Shown piece after piece: positions 41,797 to 50,029 of a DNA stretch of 64,000 nt. The stretch is from Bacteroidaceae bacterium (lineage in GTDB: Bacteria; Bacteroidota; Bacteroidia; Bacteroidales; Bacteroidaceae), in NCBI GenBank assembly GCA_017645305.1, contig JAGCPD010000005.1:1-64000 (forward strand), written 5' to 3'. Numbering within the stretch: the stretch's first letter is position 1; every line of letters starts with the position of its first letter. Position numbers and translations under genes: made by a program. Under the pieces are notes generated by a model. The model was not told where the DNA came from. It searched no databases and saw only the letters and a program-made list of their open reading frames with translations.

Positions 41797-41942
41797 GAAC
41801 AATATAGTATAATTTATAATCAAAACTATATGCCGATGGACAGATAAAAGATAATAGGACATAAGACTGAACATCCACTTTTGATTCTTGTTTCTGATAA
41901 TTGGGGAATTAGATGAAATCACCAAGAACTGAAGTAGATAGT

Positions 41943-41960
41943 TCACGCCGTTTGGCGTGA
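41943..41960 (+). other. Hairpin between the antitoxin and the BspA-like gene
   Basis: TCACGCC-GTTT-GGCGTGA is a perfect seven-pair hairpin without a following T-run. It may be part of a structured leader for the gene at 42083. Confidence 0.5.
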
Positions 41961-42006
41961 GCATTTACTCGTTTAAGTACATTGGGTGTTTGCCGATACC
42001 TCGAAC

Positions 42007-42038
42007 AACGTAGACGAAGTAATTTGTCCACGTTTTTT
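42007..42038 (+). terminator. Terminator-like hairpin upstream of the BspA-like gene
   Basis: AACGTAGAC (42007-42015) pairs with GTCCACGTT (42026-42034), one mismatch, and six T follow from 42033. It may end the toxin-antitoxin transcript or attenuate the gene at 42083. Confidence 0.5.
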
Positions 42039-42082
42039 GCGCCCATACCAAAGATAATAATAAGCCAAAACGACAAACGAGT

Positions 42083-45000
42083 ATGAATAAAAGACTTTTA
42101 CTTTTTTTTATGGCATTGCTGCCTTTTGTAGCATCTGCCTATGATGCAAAGATCAATGGTATTTATTACAACTTCAGCGGTGACGAGGCAGAGGTGACTT
42201 ACGAAAACTATCTAAGTGCAAGCTATTCTGGCATCGTTGAAATTCCGAAGTTTGTCACCTACAATGGTAAGACCTATCGCGTGACAAGCATCGGTGACTA
42301 TGCCTTCTATGGTTGTACAGAACTGACATCTGTCATCATTCAGTTTGGCGATTCTCTTGTATACAATGATAATTTGATTGTGAATGGAGACTTCTCCTTT
42401 GGGAACGAAGGATTCACCTCAGATTATGAATACGTTAGTGAAAAGGGCTATTCTACAGAATCGGAAGAAGATAACGCACTATGGCATGAAGGTAAGTATG
42501 CTGTAGGCATCTCACCCCATGACTATCATCGTAACTTCATTGAACATGGAGACCACACTACTGGAACTGGCAATATGCTTATAGTTAATGGATCCCCAGA
42601 CAACACCAACTATGTTTGGAAACAAAACGTATTAGTTGAAAAAGGAAAGACATATGAGTTTAGTGTTTGGTACATGCAAGCGGTTCCAGATAATACTTTC
42701 AAAGAAGATATAGAGTACACAATTAATGAAAAAATAATATTGGGGGCATATGACAAAACAGAGAATGAGTTGGAAAGATTTTATGGAAGATATACCGCCA
42801 CAGAATCGGGCGAGATAGAGATAAAAATCCGAACTTTGTCTGAAATAAAGGGTGGTAACGACTTTGCCATAGACGATATCTCCTTCTCGGCAATGTCTGC
42901 ATACTCATATAGCAATGCTTTAGGCGGTGCGAAAATTGACAATTCTGCCTTTTACGGATGCTCTGGTTTGACCTCTATTATAATTCAAGGGAACGTATCT
43001 TCTTTTGGAAATCGTGCGTTTGCTAAATGTCCTGAATTGACAAGTTTTTATTGTAATTCAATATTAGTTCCCAACATACAGAACGACACATTTGAGGACT
43101 CAAACATAAATAATGCAAAGCTTCTGGTTCCTTTAGGTTCCATGAATTTATACAAAACAATATCACCTTGGAACGACTTTGGAACGATATCGGCTATTGC
43201 CCACAAATATCGCTACTACAACCTCATCGTTACTGATGTGCAAGGCGCTGAGGGAGTGATACAGTTCTCTGAGTTTGATCTGCTGGATGAATCACTCAAC
43301 GAGATAGCTACCCTAAATGTATATGATGGTACAGAAGGATTTGATGGCGAGAATTGGCCCAATGTTATAGACAACGATGTCCACACGAAATACTGCAGCA
43401 GTTTCAACGGTAATACATATTTCCTCTTTGATGCCATGAGTCAGATAGAGCCATATGGTTACCGTTTTCACACAGCCAGCGATACCCCCAAATATCCAGG
43501 CCGCAATCCGAGTTCTTGGAAACTCTATGGCAGCAACATCAAGCTTACACACCCCGACGACCCCGACTGGGTGTTCATTGACGAACGTCACGATGACATG
43601 ACAATGCAAGCTACAAACTATACACCTTATGACTTCTTCATTCGGGAAGTCACTAACAAACTTACTCTAAGCAAACACTCCATTATCCTTCTTCTTGATG
43701 AGGAACTACAGTTACAAGTCAAAGATAGATTTAATGTCATCCAAGATATGACGCTGCAATGGACCTCTACGAGTGAGGCTGTTGCCATCGTTAATGAGCA
43801 AGGTCTTATTGTCGCAACAGGATTGGGTGAAGCAGATATTATCGTTACATCTGCTGAAGACGAGACTTTGCGAGACGTCTGCACCGTTAAGGTTGAGGCA
43901 GACCTTCCTGGTCATCGATATTATCAATTTGCCATCGAGGCTATAGGTGGCGGAGAGACAATTCAACTCTCTGAATTCGACCTCATTGACAAAAATGGTA
44001 ACGATGTAACACCAATTACAACTTACGCTTATACTGGCTCGAGCTATTCTGATAACGAATCACAGGAAAAACTCTTCGATGACGATATTAATACTAAATA
44101 TTGCGGTCCCTTCTCTTCCGGCACAACACTGTATATCTATATTGATGCAGGCAAGAAGGTTACACTCTCAGGCTATCGTATGACCACAGGTAATGATACA
44201 GACAGTTATCCGCAACGAAATCCAGTATCCTGGTCGCTGCTGGGTAGCAATACACAAAGCGAACAGCCCGATGATGCAGTCTGGACACCTCTCGATCATC
44301 GTGAGAATGATAACACTCTGGGTGCTCAGATTTGGATGCCGTACGACTTCTTTTTCACCTATCCACCACAGCACTACGTTATTAACGATGAAACTACATC
44401 AATCAATGTTAATGCAAAAGGAAGCGACTGTTTGGTGGAGTTCACGCATGAGTTCAATAGTGAATGGGAATCCCTGTATCTGCCCTTCGCTATTGACTAT
44501 GACGTTATCAAAGCTGACTTCGACTTGGCAGAGATTGATGGTGTTGTTCAGAACGATGATAATAATGATGGCATAGTGGATTTCACTGTGCTTAGCATCA
44601 TTGGCTTCAAGGGACAGACAACCGAACCTAACACGCCTTACCTCATCCGCGCCAAGAATGCAGGCGAACAGACGATTATCTTCAGCGATGTCATTGTCTA
44701 TCCAACAGAGGAAGCAACCTTCGACTGCTCATCGTTCAGCACAAGATATGATTTCACGGGTTCATATAATACTCTTGGTGCTGAAAGTCTGACAAATCGC
44801 TATGTCATTCAAAATGGCGAACTGGTAAAAGGCGCAGCCTCCCTTGCTCCCTGCCGTTGGTATATGACGGCAACTGCCAGGAATGGTGCTTCTCTCAACC
44901 TCCCGAACAAGATCCGTGTCATGATGGTAGAAGATGTTATAGACGGTGTCAGCCCCCTCCTAAACACCTCGGAGGAAGTGGAACAAGTTTACAACCTTGC

Positions 45001-45091
45001 CGGTCAAAGAATAGTAAATCGTCAATCATTGAGGGGCGTCAATATTATCAGCTACCCCAATGGAATTACAAAAAAAGTTCTGTTGAAATAG
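42083..45091 (+). CDS. Mosaic secreted protein: BspA leucine-rich repeats, inserted CBM-like domain, Ig-like and discoidin-like repeats
   Basis: A 1002-residue exported protein (signal ~1-19). Residues ~60-90 and ~285-370 are BspA-type LRR_5 repeats (IGDYAFYGCTELTSV; AFYGCSGLTSIIIQG). They are separated by a ~190-residue beta-sandwich starting NLIVNGDFSFGNEGF, which looks like a carbohydrate-binding module inserted into the repeat domain. Two homologous discoidin-like domains follow (~373-515 and ~612-755; both have IQ(F/L)SEFDL, TKYC and RNP-S-W) around a Big_2-like Ig domain (~520-605). A ~200-residue region and the tail VYNLAGQRIVNRQSLRG end the protein. It is likely a surface adhesin or glycan-binding protein. 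Confidence 0.75.
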   Translation: MNKRLLLFFMALLPFVASAYDAKINGIYYNFSGDEAEVTYENYLSASYSGIVEIPKFVTYNGKTYRVTSIGDYAFYGCTELTSVIIQFGDSLVYNDNLIVNGDFSFGNEGFTSDYEYVSEKGYSTESEEDNALWHEGKYAVGISPHDYHRNFIEHGDHTTGTGNMLIVNGSPDNTNYVWKQNVLVEKGKTYEFSVWYMQAVPDNTFKEDIEYTINEKIILGAYDKTENELERFYGRYTATESGEIEIKIRTLSEIKGGNDFAIDDISFSAMSAYSYSNALGGAKIDNSAFYGCSGLTSIIIQGNVSSFGNRAFAKCPELTSFYCNSILVPNIQNDTFEDSNINNAKLLVPLGSMNLYKTISPWNDFGTISAIAHKYRYYNLIVTDVQGAEGVIQFSEFDLLDESLNEIATLNVYDGTEGFDGENWPNVIDNDVHTKYCSSFNGNTYFLFDAMSQIEPYGYRFHTASDTPKYPGRNPSSWKLYGSNIKLTHPDDPDWVFIDERHDDMTMQATNYTPYDFFIREVTNKLTLSKHSIILLLDEELQLQVKDRFNVIQDMTLQWTSTSEAVAIVNEQGLIVATGLGEADIIVTSAEDETLRDVCTVKVEADLPGHRYYQFAIEAIGGGETIQLSEFDLIDKNGNDVTPITTYAYTGSSYSDNESQEKLFDDDINTKYCGPFSSGTTLYIYIDAGKKVTLSGYRMTTGNDTDSYPQRNPVSWSLLGSNTQSEQPDDAVWTPLDHRENDNTLGAQIWMPYDFFFTYPPQHYVINDETTSINVNAKGSDCLVEFTHEFNSEWESLYLPFAIDYDVIKADFDLAEIDGVVQNDDNNDGIVDFTVLSIIGFKGQTTEPNTPYLIRAKNAGEQTIIFSDVIVYPTEEATFDCSSFSTRYDFTGSYNTLGAESLTNRYVIQNGELVKGAASLAPCRWYMTATARNGASLNLPNKIRVMMVEDVIDGVSPLLNTSEEVEQVYNLAGQRIVNRQSLRGVNIISYPNGITKKVLLK

Positions 45092-45113
45092 CTCGTAAAT
45101 ATATCATGTACTT

Positions 45114-45150
45114 AGGAAGAGGGCGTGCCAATTTGACACACCCTCTTCCT
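45114..45150 (+). terminator. Terminator of the BspA-like gene
   Basis: AGGAAGAGGGCGTG pairs with CACACCCTCTTCCT across a 9-base loop, with a single mismatch. It lies 22 bases after the stop codon at 45091. Confidence 0.75.
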
Positions 45151-45256
45151 ATTTAGGTTGAATGATATAAGATAGCTAAGTTTTTGCGGAAGGTTAACTA
45201 AAAACATCTGGGAACCTTAATATAAAATATCATAGAATCCTATGTAAATTTTTATT

Positions 45257-45326
45257 TTCAAAGTAAGAAAATAGATATTCAAAGTAATAAAATATATTTT
45301 CCTTGAAAGAAAATACATTTTTCAAG
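45257..45326. repeat. AT-rich repeat block upstream of the second HU-like gene
   Basis: TTCAAAGTAAGAAAATA at 45257-45273 recurs at 45278-45294 with one change, a 21-base (3 x 7) period. A third, inverted element CTTGAAA...TTTCAAG spans 45302-45326. The block lies directly upstream of the promoter at 45335 and may hold protein-binding sites. The rest of the 45151-45256 stretch shows nothing I can identify. Confidence 0.6.
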
Positions 45327-45334
45327 TCTGAAAA

Positions 45335-45365
45335 TTGTTTTTTAGTTGGTATTTTCATATCTTTG
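45335..45365 (+). promoter_or_regulatory. Promoter of the second HU-like gene
   Basis: TTG at 45335-45337, 20 bases, then TATCTTTG at 45358-45365. The leader to ATG 45451 is about 80 bases. Confidence 0.7.
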
Positions 45366-45439
45366 TACCCACGAAAGTGTAATGTTTTTAGTTAGTTTTC
45401 TATAAAAAGTTAAAAGGGAAAGTATAACTCATATAATAT

Positions 45440-45446
45440 AGGAGGT
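45440..45446 (+). promoter_or_regulatory. Strong Shine-Dalgarno sequence
   Basis: AGGAGGT, four bases before the ATG at 45451. Strong Shine-Dalgarno sites are rare in Bacteroidetes, so this one is notable and fixes the start. Confidence 0.75.
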
Positions 45447-45450
45447 AATT

Positions 45451-46104
45451 ATGGCAAAGTATATCAAGAAGGAAATGCCTGACGTGCATAAGACGGGGAC
45501 AACGAAGGTCTATTATCGGATGCAGAGAGGCGAGACGCTGACTTTCGGGGAGTTCATCCATCAGTGCCATTTCTATCACCAGCTTTGCACACCGGCCACC
45601 ATTCAGGCTGTTATGATTGCTGTGTGCGAGCAATTGGCTACCGAACTGGCGAAGGGTAACAATGTGAAGATTGACGGGCTGGGGACGTTCCACGCCAAGC
45701 TTGGTCTGAACAACTTCACGCCCGGAAGGGTGATGGACACCTTCGAGGAAGGGACCGTGAAGCGCAATGCGGCAAGTCTGGGCGTGACGGGCGTGGGGTA
45801 CAAGGCAGACAAGGAGTTTGTGAAGAATATTGCGGGGAAATGCAAGCTGGAACGTGGCGGCGAGGACCGTCTACGTAAGTCGAAATATACGATGGCCGAG
45901 CGCATAGAGCGTGGCATCCGGTTCCTGCGCAAGGAAGGGTTCATGCACGTCAAGGACTACGCGAGGCTCAACGGCCTGTCCTATTCCACAGCCTATCGCG
46001 AGCTGGACCATGACCTTGTGGGGGAGTCGGCTGTCATCACGAGTCGCGGCAGCAAAAGCGCCAGAATCTTCTACCTCGTAGAGAAGACTACCGTGACCAC
46101 GTAG
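45451..46104 (+). CDS. HU/IHF-like protein with C-terminal helix-turn-helix
   Basis: A 217-residue protein. Residues ~1-125 are the HU-HIG-type fold of Bacteroidales (FIHQCHFYHQLCTPATIQAV, VKIDGLGTFHAKLG, the last being the HU-family strand after the dimer helix). Residues ~145-210 look like a winged or simple helix-turn-helix (ERIERGIRFLRKEGFMHVKDY, LNGLSYSTAYRELDHDL). It should bind DNA in the cytoplasm and may act as a regulator or nucleoid protein. It has its own promoter, a strong ribosome-binding site and an upstream AT-rich repeat block that could be an autoregulatory target. The Chb-like domain of the HU protein at 2976 is absent here. Confidence 0.78.
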   Translation: MAKYIKKEMPDVHKTGTTKVYYRMQRGETLTFGEFIHQCHFYHQLCTPATIQAVMIAVCEQLATELAKGNNVKIDGLGTFHAKLGLNNFTPGRVMDTFEEGTVKRNAASLGVTGVGYKADKEFVKNIAGKCKLERGGEDRLRKSKYTMAERIERGIRFLRKEGFMHVKDYARLNGLSYSTAYRELDHDLVGESAVITSRGSKSARIFYLVEKTTVTT

Positions 46105-46148
46105 GCTTTGCCATGAAGAAAAAATAATCAATTCTGGTTAATTATTTG

Positions 46149-46178
46149 TTGTTATATGTAAATTATTTATTATCTTTG
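46149..46178 (+). promoter_or_regulatory. Promoter of the YhhN gene
   Basis: TTG at 46149-46151, 19 bases, then TATCTTTG at 46171-46178, followed by ATG at 46200. Confidence 0.65.
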
Positions 46179-46199
46179 TGTCTGAAATGAGATAATACT

Positions 46200-46832
46200 A
46201 TGATAACAAATAGGAATATTCCGGTTATTTCTGTCTATCTGGTTCTTGCCGTGCTGGATTATGTTCCCATACCATTTCCTGCACGGATGATTTTCCCCCT
46301 TGGCTGGCTTACTTTATGTGCATTGTATCAGAAGCAATGGGTACTGACAGCGGCTCTTTTCTTTTCTTTTCTTGGCGATGTAATGGGGTGGCAGAATGAA
46401 CTCATTCCCCAAATAGGCTTTTTTGCCCTTGCCCAAATTATGTATATTGTCATTCTGAATTTTCTGATGCCTCCGAAGACGAAATGCTCCAAGTCATATA
46501 ATATTGTACTTCTGGCATTTGTGGCGGCGGTATATGGATTAGCCTTGAACTGGATATTTCCGCAGGTGGAAGATAGTATCATCGTATGTGGAATAGCCGT
46601 TTATGCTGTATTGTTGTTGGGAATGTGCTATTCGGCCCTGCGGCACAAGAATGCCTGTTTGATTACCGGTGCCATTCTGTTTGTGGCTTCTGATTTTATA
46701 TTGGGCATTCACTTGTTTGTACAGCGTATTCATTATTCTACCCTGTGCATCATGATTCCCTATTATCTGGGACAATTATTACTGTTTATCGGAATAACGG
46801 AAAGAGTGAAACAATTAACAATTAACAATTAA
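46200..46832 (+). CDS. YhhN-family membrane protein (lysoplasmalogenase-like)
   Basis: A 210-residue protein with about seven to eight transmembrane helices and the YhhN/TMEM86 motifs FSFLGDVMGW (acidic residue in a membrane helix), FVASDFILG and YYLGQLLLF. Characterised members hydrolyse the vinyl-ether bond of lysoplasmalogens. The bacterial substrate here is not known. The last residues (KQLTINN) and the stop are encoded by the CAATTAA heptamer array that begins at 46813. The aldolase operon follows 64 bases downstream with no obvious promoter between, so read-through is possible. Confidence 0.85.
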   Translation: MITNRNIPVISVYLVLAVLDYVPIPFPARMIFPLGWLTLCALYQKQWVLTAALFFSFLGDVMGWQNELIPQIGFFALAQIMYIVILNFLMPPKTKCSKSYNIVLLAFVAAVYGLALNWIFPQVEDSIIVCGIAVYAVLLLGMCYSALRHKNACLITGAILFVASDFILGIHLFVQRIHYSTLCIMIPYYLGQLLLFIGITERVKQLTINN

Positions 46833-46870
46833 CAATCGAGCGCTAACCGCTAACCCTTAACCGCTAACCG
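46813..46870. repeat. CAATTAA and GCTAACC heptamer arrays
   Basis: Three CAATTAA units plus CAATCGA (46813-46840), then GCTAACC, GCTAACC, CTTAACC, GCTAACC (46843-46870). The YhhN stop codon (46830-46832) is inside the first array. Confidence 0.95.
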
Positions 46871-46896
46871 AGATAAAAAACGAAAGGAATTAAAAT

Positions 46897-47760
46897 ATGT
46901 TAGTAACATTAAGTGAAATACTGAAAGATGCCAATGAGCGACATTATGCTGTTGGTGCATTCAATTGTCTTAGTCTTGAGAATGTGATGGGAGCCATCGA
47001 GGCTGCCGAGGAATTGCGTTCGCCTATTATCCTGCAACTGGCCGAGGTACAGTTTCCTGAGGCTCCGATGGAGATGATGGCTCCGCTTTATCTTGAGGCC
47101 GCCAAGCGATCATCTGTCCCCGTTTGCGTACATCTGGACCACGGGCAGAGTCTGGAAACCTGTGTCCGGGCCATCAGGTTGGGTTTCACCTCTGTGATGT
47201 TCGACGGAGCATCACTTCCTTTCGAGGAGAATGTAGACGCCAGCAAAGAAGTTACACGCATTGCAAAAGCCGCAGGCGTGGATGTAGAGGCCGAACTGGG
47301 TAGGGTAGGCGATTCGGGAGTGGATACAGCAGATGTCTTTACCGATGTGGAGGAATCTGTGCGCTTTGTGCAGGAAACGGGCATCGACGCTTTGGCCGTC
47401 GCCATCGGAAACCTGCACGGACATTATGTGCATACTCCGCAGCTGAACATCCAGCGTCTGATAGAGATACATGAGGCGAACCAGTTGCCGCTTGTCCTTC
47501 ATGGCGGCAGTGGCACCAGTGTGGAGGACTTCAAAGCCTGCATCCATAATGGTATCTGCAAGATAAATGTTGCCACAGCCATCCAGCGCGGTATTATGAA
47601 GCGTATCAATGAACGCCTGGCACAGAAGCCCGACGAAGGATACATCCCACTGAAACAGGTGATGATAGATGCTTCCAGAGAAGTGGTGACTGAACATATC
47701 CGTCTCTTTGAGAGTGACAAAAGAAGCCCCCTTCTAACTCCCCCCTTATGGGGAGAATAA
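46897..47760 (+). CDS. Class II fructose-bisphosphate-type aldolase
   Basis: A 287-residue class II (zinc) aldolase of the FbaA/GatY/KbaY family. Zinc and catalytic residues are in VHLDHGQS (D81, H82), GNLHGHYVHTP (H174) and LVLHGGSGT (H202); phosphate binding is by GGSGT and NVAT. It splits a ketose bisphosphate, or a ketose-1-phosphate, into dihydroxyacetone phosphate and an aldehyde. Its operon partners (GH92, sugar isomerase, PfkB kinase) suggest a dedicated catabolic role rather than housekeeping glycolysis. The last residues (SPLLTPPLWGE) are encoded by a C/G-rich palindromic element, so the original C-terminus has probably been extended by repeat DNA. Confidence 0.87.
   Translation: MLVTLSEILKDANERHYAVGAFNCLSLENVMGAIEAAEELRSPIILQLAEVQFPEAPMEMMAPLYLEAAKRSSVPVCVHLDHGQSLETCVRAIRLGFTSVMFDGASLPFEENVDASKEVTRIAKAAGVDVEAELGRVGDSGVDTADVFTDVEESVRFVQETGIDALAVAIGNLHGHYVHTPQLNIQRLIEIHEANQLPLVLHGGSGTSVEDFKACIHNGICKINVATAIQRGIMKRINERLAQKPDEGYIPLKQVMIDASREVVTEHIRLFESDKRSPLLTPPLWGE
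47738..47755. repeat. C/G-rich palindrome forming the aldolase C-terminus
   Basis: CTCCCC (47738-47743) and GGGGAG (47750-47755) form a hairpin lying within the last codons of the aldolase gene, directly before its TAA. Confidence 0.7.
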
Positions 47761-47766
47761 AATAGT

Positions 47767-47801
47767 TAAATCGTAAATAGTAAATCGTAAAATTGTAAAT
47801 G
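47767..47801. repeat. TAAATCG heptamer array supplying a start codon
   Basis: TAAATCG, TAAATAG, TAAATCG, TAAAATTG, then TAAATGA. The ATG of the GH92 gene (47799-47801) is part of the last unit. Confidence 0.85.
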
Positions 47802-49961
47802 AATAGGTTTATCTTAGGACTTGGCGTTTGCCTGACGCTGCTTGCCTGTGGAGGAGACTCCAAGAAATCTCTGACCGACTATGCCGACCCGACCATTGGC
47901 GGCGTGAGTGTCCTGTTAGAGACAACACGGCAGACCATGCATCTGCCTAACGAGATGCTGCGTTTCGTTCCTCTTCGCAGCAGTATGCTGGACGACTGGA
48001 TAGAGGATTTTGCCCTGCAAATGCCTAACCATCGGCGGCACTGGGTGTTCGGATTCATGCCCTTCTGCACCTCTGACCCTGAGAGTGTGTGGTCAGCACC
48101 CGGAGTCTGCAATAACGAAGAGACACATCCCCATTACTACCGTGCCCAACTGGATGGTGTGACCTTTGAGTTTGCCCCTGCCAAGAAGAGCGGTATCATA
48201 CGCATGACCTTCGACGGCGAGGGACAGCACACCATGCGCTTCCGTAGCCGCACTCCCTTCGGCTTCTACGACCACGAGGGCAATCGTGTGGTGACGGCTA
48301 CTGCTGAGTTCGGACAGCCTGAATGCAAGGAAAACATGACGGTTTACCTCTATGCGGAATTCGACTGCGACATGCACGACATCCATCATCCTGGAGAGGA
48401 TACGAAGCACCTGATGCTGACGGCAGACGATGGGGTGAAGGTTGTGACGATGCGCTACGGCATCTCGTATATCGACATACAGCAGGCACGGGACAACATG
48501 GAGCGTGAAATCCCAGCGTTCGACTTCGACCTCGTAAAGCAAGATGCCAAGAGGACTTGGGAGAAGCGGTTAGGACAGATTGAGGTGAGCGGCGGCACGG
48601 AAGCACACAAGCGCACGTTCTACACCGCCCTCTATCGTTGCTCAGAGCGTATGGTGGATATCAACGAGTATGGACGCTTCTTTAGCGCATGGGACCGCAA
48701 GGTACATGAGTCAGAGGAGCCATTCTATGTCGATAATTGGCTGTGGGATACCCATATTGCATTGGAGCCGCTGCATACCATTTTGAACCCAGATATGGAG
48801 TTGCGGAAGATAAACTCCATCATCGAGATGTACAAGGAGAGCGGCATCATGCCTCGCTTCGCCCTGACTTCGGGTGAATGGGCTGCTATGACGGGCAACT
48901 TTGCCGCTGTCTGGATGATGGATGCTTGGGCAAAGGGACTGCGCTTCGACTTGGAAACCGCCTACGAAGGCTTCCGGAAGAACTCGCTGGAACGCACCAT
49001 GTTGCCCTGGCGTACAGGACCTGCAACACCGCTTGATACTTTCTACAACGCCCACGGCTACTATCCTGCGCTACAGCCAGGAGAGCCTGAGACCATCCCA
49101 GAGGTTGACCCCAACTGGGAGCGCAGGCAGAGTGTATCCGTAACCACCGTCAATAGCTATTCCGACTGGTGTATCGCCCAGATGGCAAAGATATTGGGCA
49201 AGACGGAGGACGAAAAGCTGTTCACCGAACGCTCCAAGTTTTACAGGAACGTCTTCCGCACAGACCGTGGCATGATGTGGCCCAAGGATGACAAGGGCGA
49301 CTGGATGGAGCCTTTCAACCCATTACACGACGGACGGGCATACTTCACGGAGAACAATGCCTACATCTTCAATTGGGACGTGAAGCACGACCTGGAAGGA
49401 CTGTTTGCTTTGATGGGCGGCAAGGAGAAGGCTGAGGCCAAATTAGACGAGCTGTTCCACATGGGGGTAGGCACGGCCAAGTTCCGTTTCTATAACGTGC
49501 TGCCCGATGCCACAGGACTGATGGGCATGTTCCAGATGGGCAACGAGCCAAGTTTCCATATTCCTTATATATATGACTACGTGGGTGCGCCTTGGAAGAC
49601 GCAGAAGTACATCCACAGCCTTATTGACACCTACTTCATTGACTCCTATCTGGGTATGCCGGGCGATGAGGACGGTGGCGGTATGTCGGCTTTCGTAGTG
49701 TTCTCTATGATGGGATTCTTCCCCGTTACCCCTGGCACTACCACATACGCCATCGGTAGCCCGTTCTTCGAGAAAACCACACTCCACCTGCCTGACGGCA
49801 AGACGTTCACCATAAAGGCAAAGGACATCTCGGCAGAGAACAAGTTCATCCAGAGTGCCAAACTGAACGGCAAACCCCTGACAGAGCCCTTCCTCACTCA
49901 CGAACAACTGACGGCAGGAGGCACGCTGGAACTGCAGATGGGCAACAAACCGAAAAAGTGA
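47799..49961 (+). CDS. GH92 alpha-mannosidase lipoprotein
   Basis: A 720-residue lipoprotein (lipobox LLAC, Cys17) of glycoside hydrolase family 92, calcium-dependent exo-alpha-mannosidases. The N-terminal beta-sandwich begins after DYADPTIGG. The (alpha/alpha)6 catalytic part carries VDNWLWDTHIALEPL, GEWAAMTGN, and the signature GMPGDEDGGGMSAF around residue 622, in which the acidic residues sit in the active site and bind calcium. It should trim mannose from glycans at the cell surface or in the periplasm. It lies inside an operon with an isomerase that can use mannose and a sugar kinase, so the released sugar is probably metabolised by its neighbours. Confidence 0.9.
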   Translation: MNRFILGLGVCLTLLACGGDSKKSLTDYADPTIGGVSVLLETTRQTMHLPNEMLRFVPLRSSMLDDWIEDFALQMPNHRRHWVFGFMPFCTSDPESVWSAPGVCNNEETHPHYYRAQLDGVTFEFAPAKKSGIIRMTFDGEGQHTMRFRSRTPFGFYDHEGNRVVTATAEFGQPECKENMTVYLYAEFDCDMHDIHHPGEDTKHLMLTADDGVKVVTMRYGISYIDIQQARDNMEREIPAFDFDLVKQDAKRTWEKRLGQIEVSGGTEAHKRTFYTALYRCSERMVDINEYGRFFSAWDRKVHESEEPFYVDNWLWDTHIALEPLHTILNPDMELRKINSIIEMYKESGIMPRFALTSGEWAAMTGNFAAVWMMDAWAKGLRFDLETAYEGFRKNSLERTMLPWRTGPATPLDTFYNAHGYYPALQPGEPETIPEVDPNWERRQSVSVTTVNSYSDWCIAQMAKILGKTEDEKLFTERSKFYRNVFRTDRGMMWPKDDKGDWMEPFNPLHDGRAYFTENNAYIFNWDVKHDLEGLFALMGGKEKAEAKLDELFHMGVGTAKFRFYNVLPDATGLMGMFQMGNEPSFHIPYIYDYVGAPWKTQKYIHSLIDTYFIDSYLGMPGDEDGGGMSAFVVFSMMGFFPVTPGTTTYAIGSPFFEKTTLHLPDGKTFTIKAKDISAENKFIQSAKLNGKPLTEPFLTHEQLTAGGTLELQMGNKPKK

Positions 49962-49985
49962 ATAGTTTTTGCCGCATTAAATTGT

Positions 49986-50017
49986 CGTAATAACGTAATA
50001 TCGTAATAACGAAATAA
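49986..50017. repeat. Four tandem octamers (CGTAATAA)
   Basis: CGTAATAA, CGTAATAT, CGTAATAA, CGAAATAA between the GH92 and isomerase genes. The unit is eight, not seven, unlike the other arrays. Confidence 0.85.
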
Positions 50018-50029
50018 AACTCATATATC

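Noticed and set aside
45241..45330. Possible CRISPR array in AT-rich repeats
   Set aside because: Repeats are short, imperfect and only two or three in number, spacers are about four bases, and no cas genes are present.
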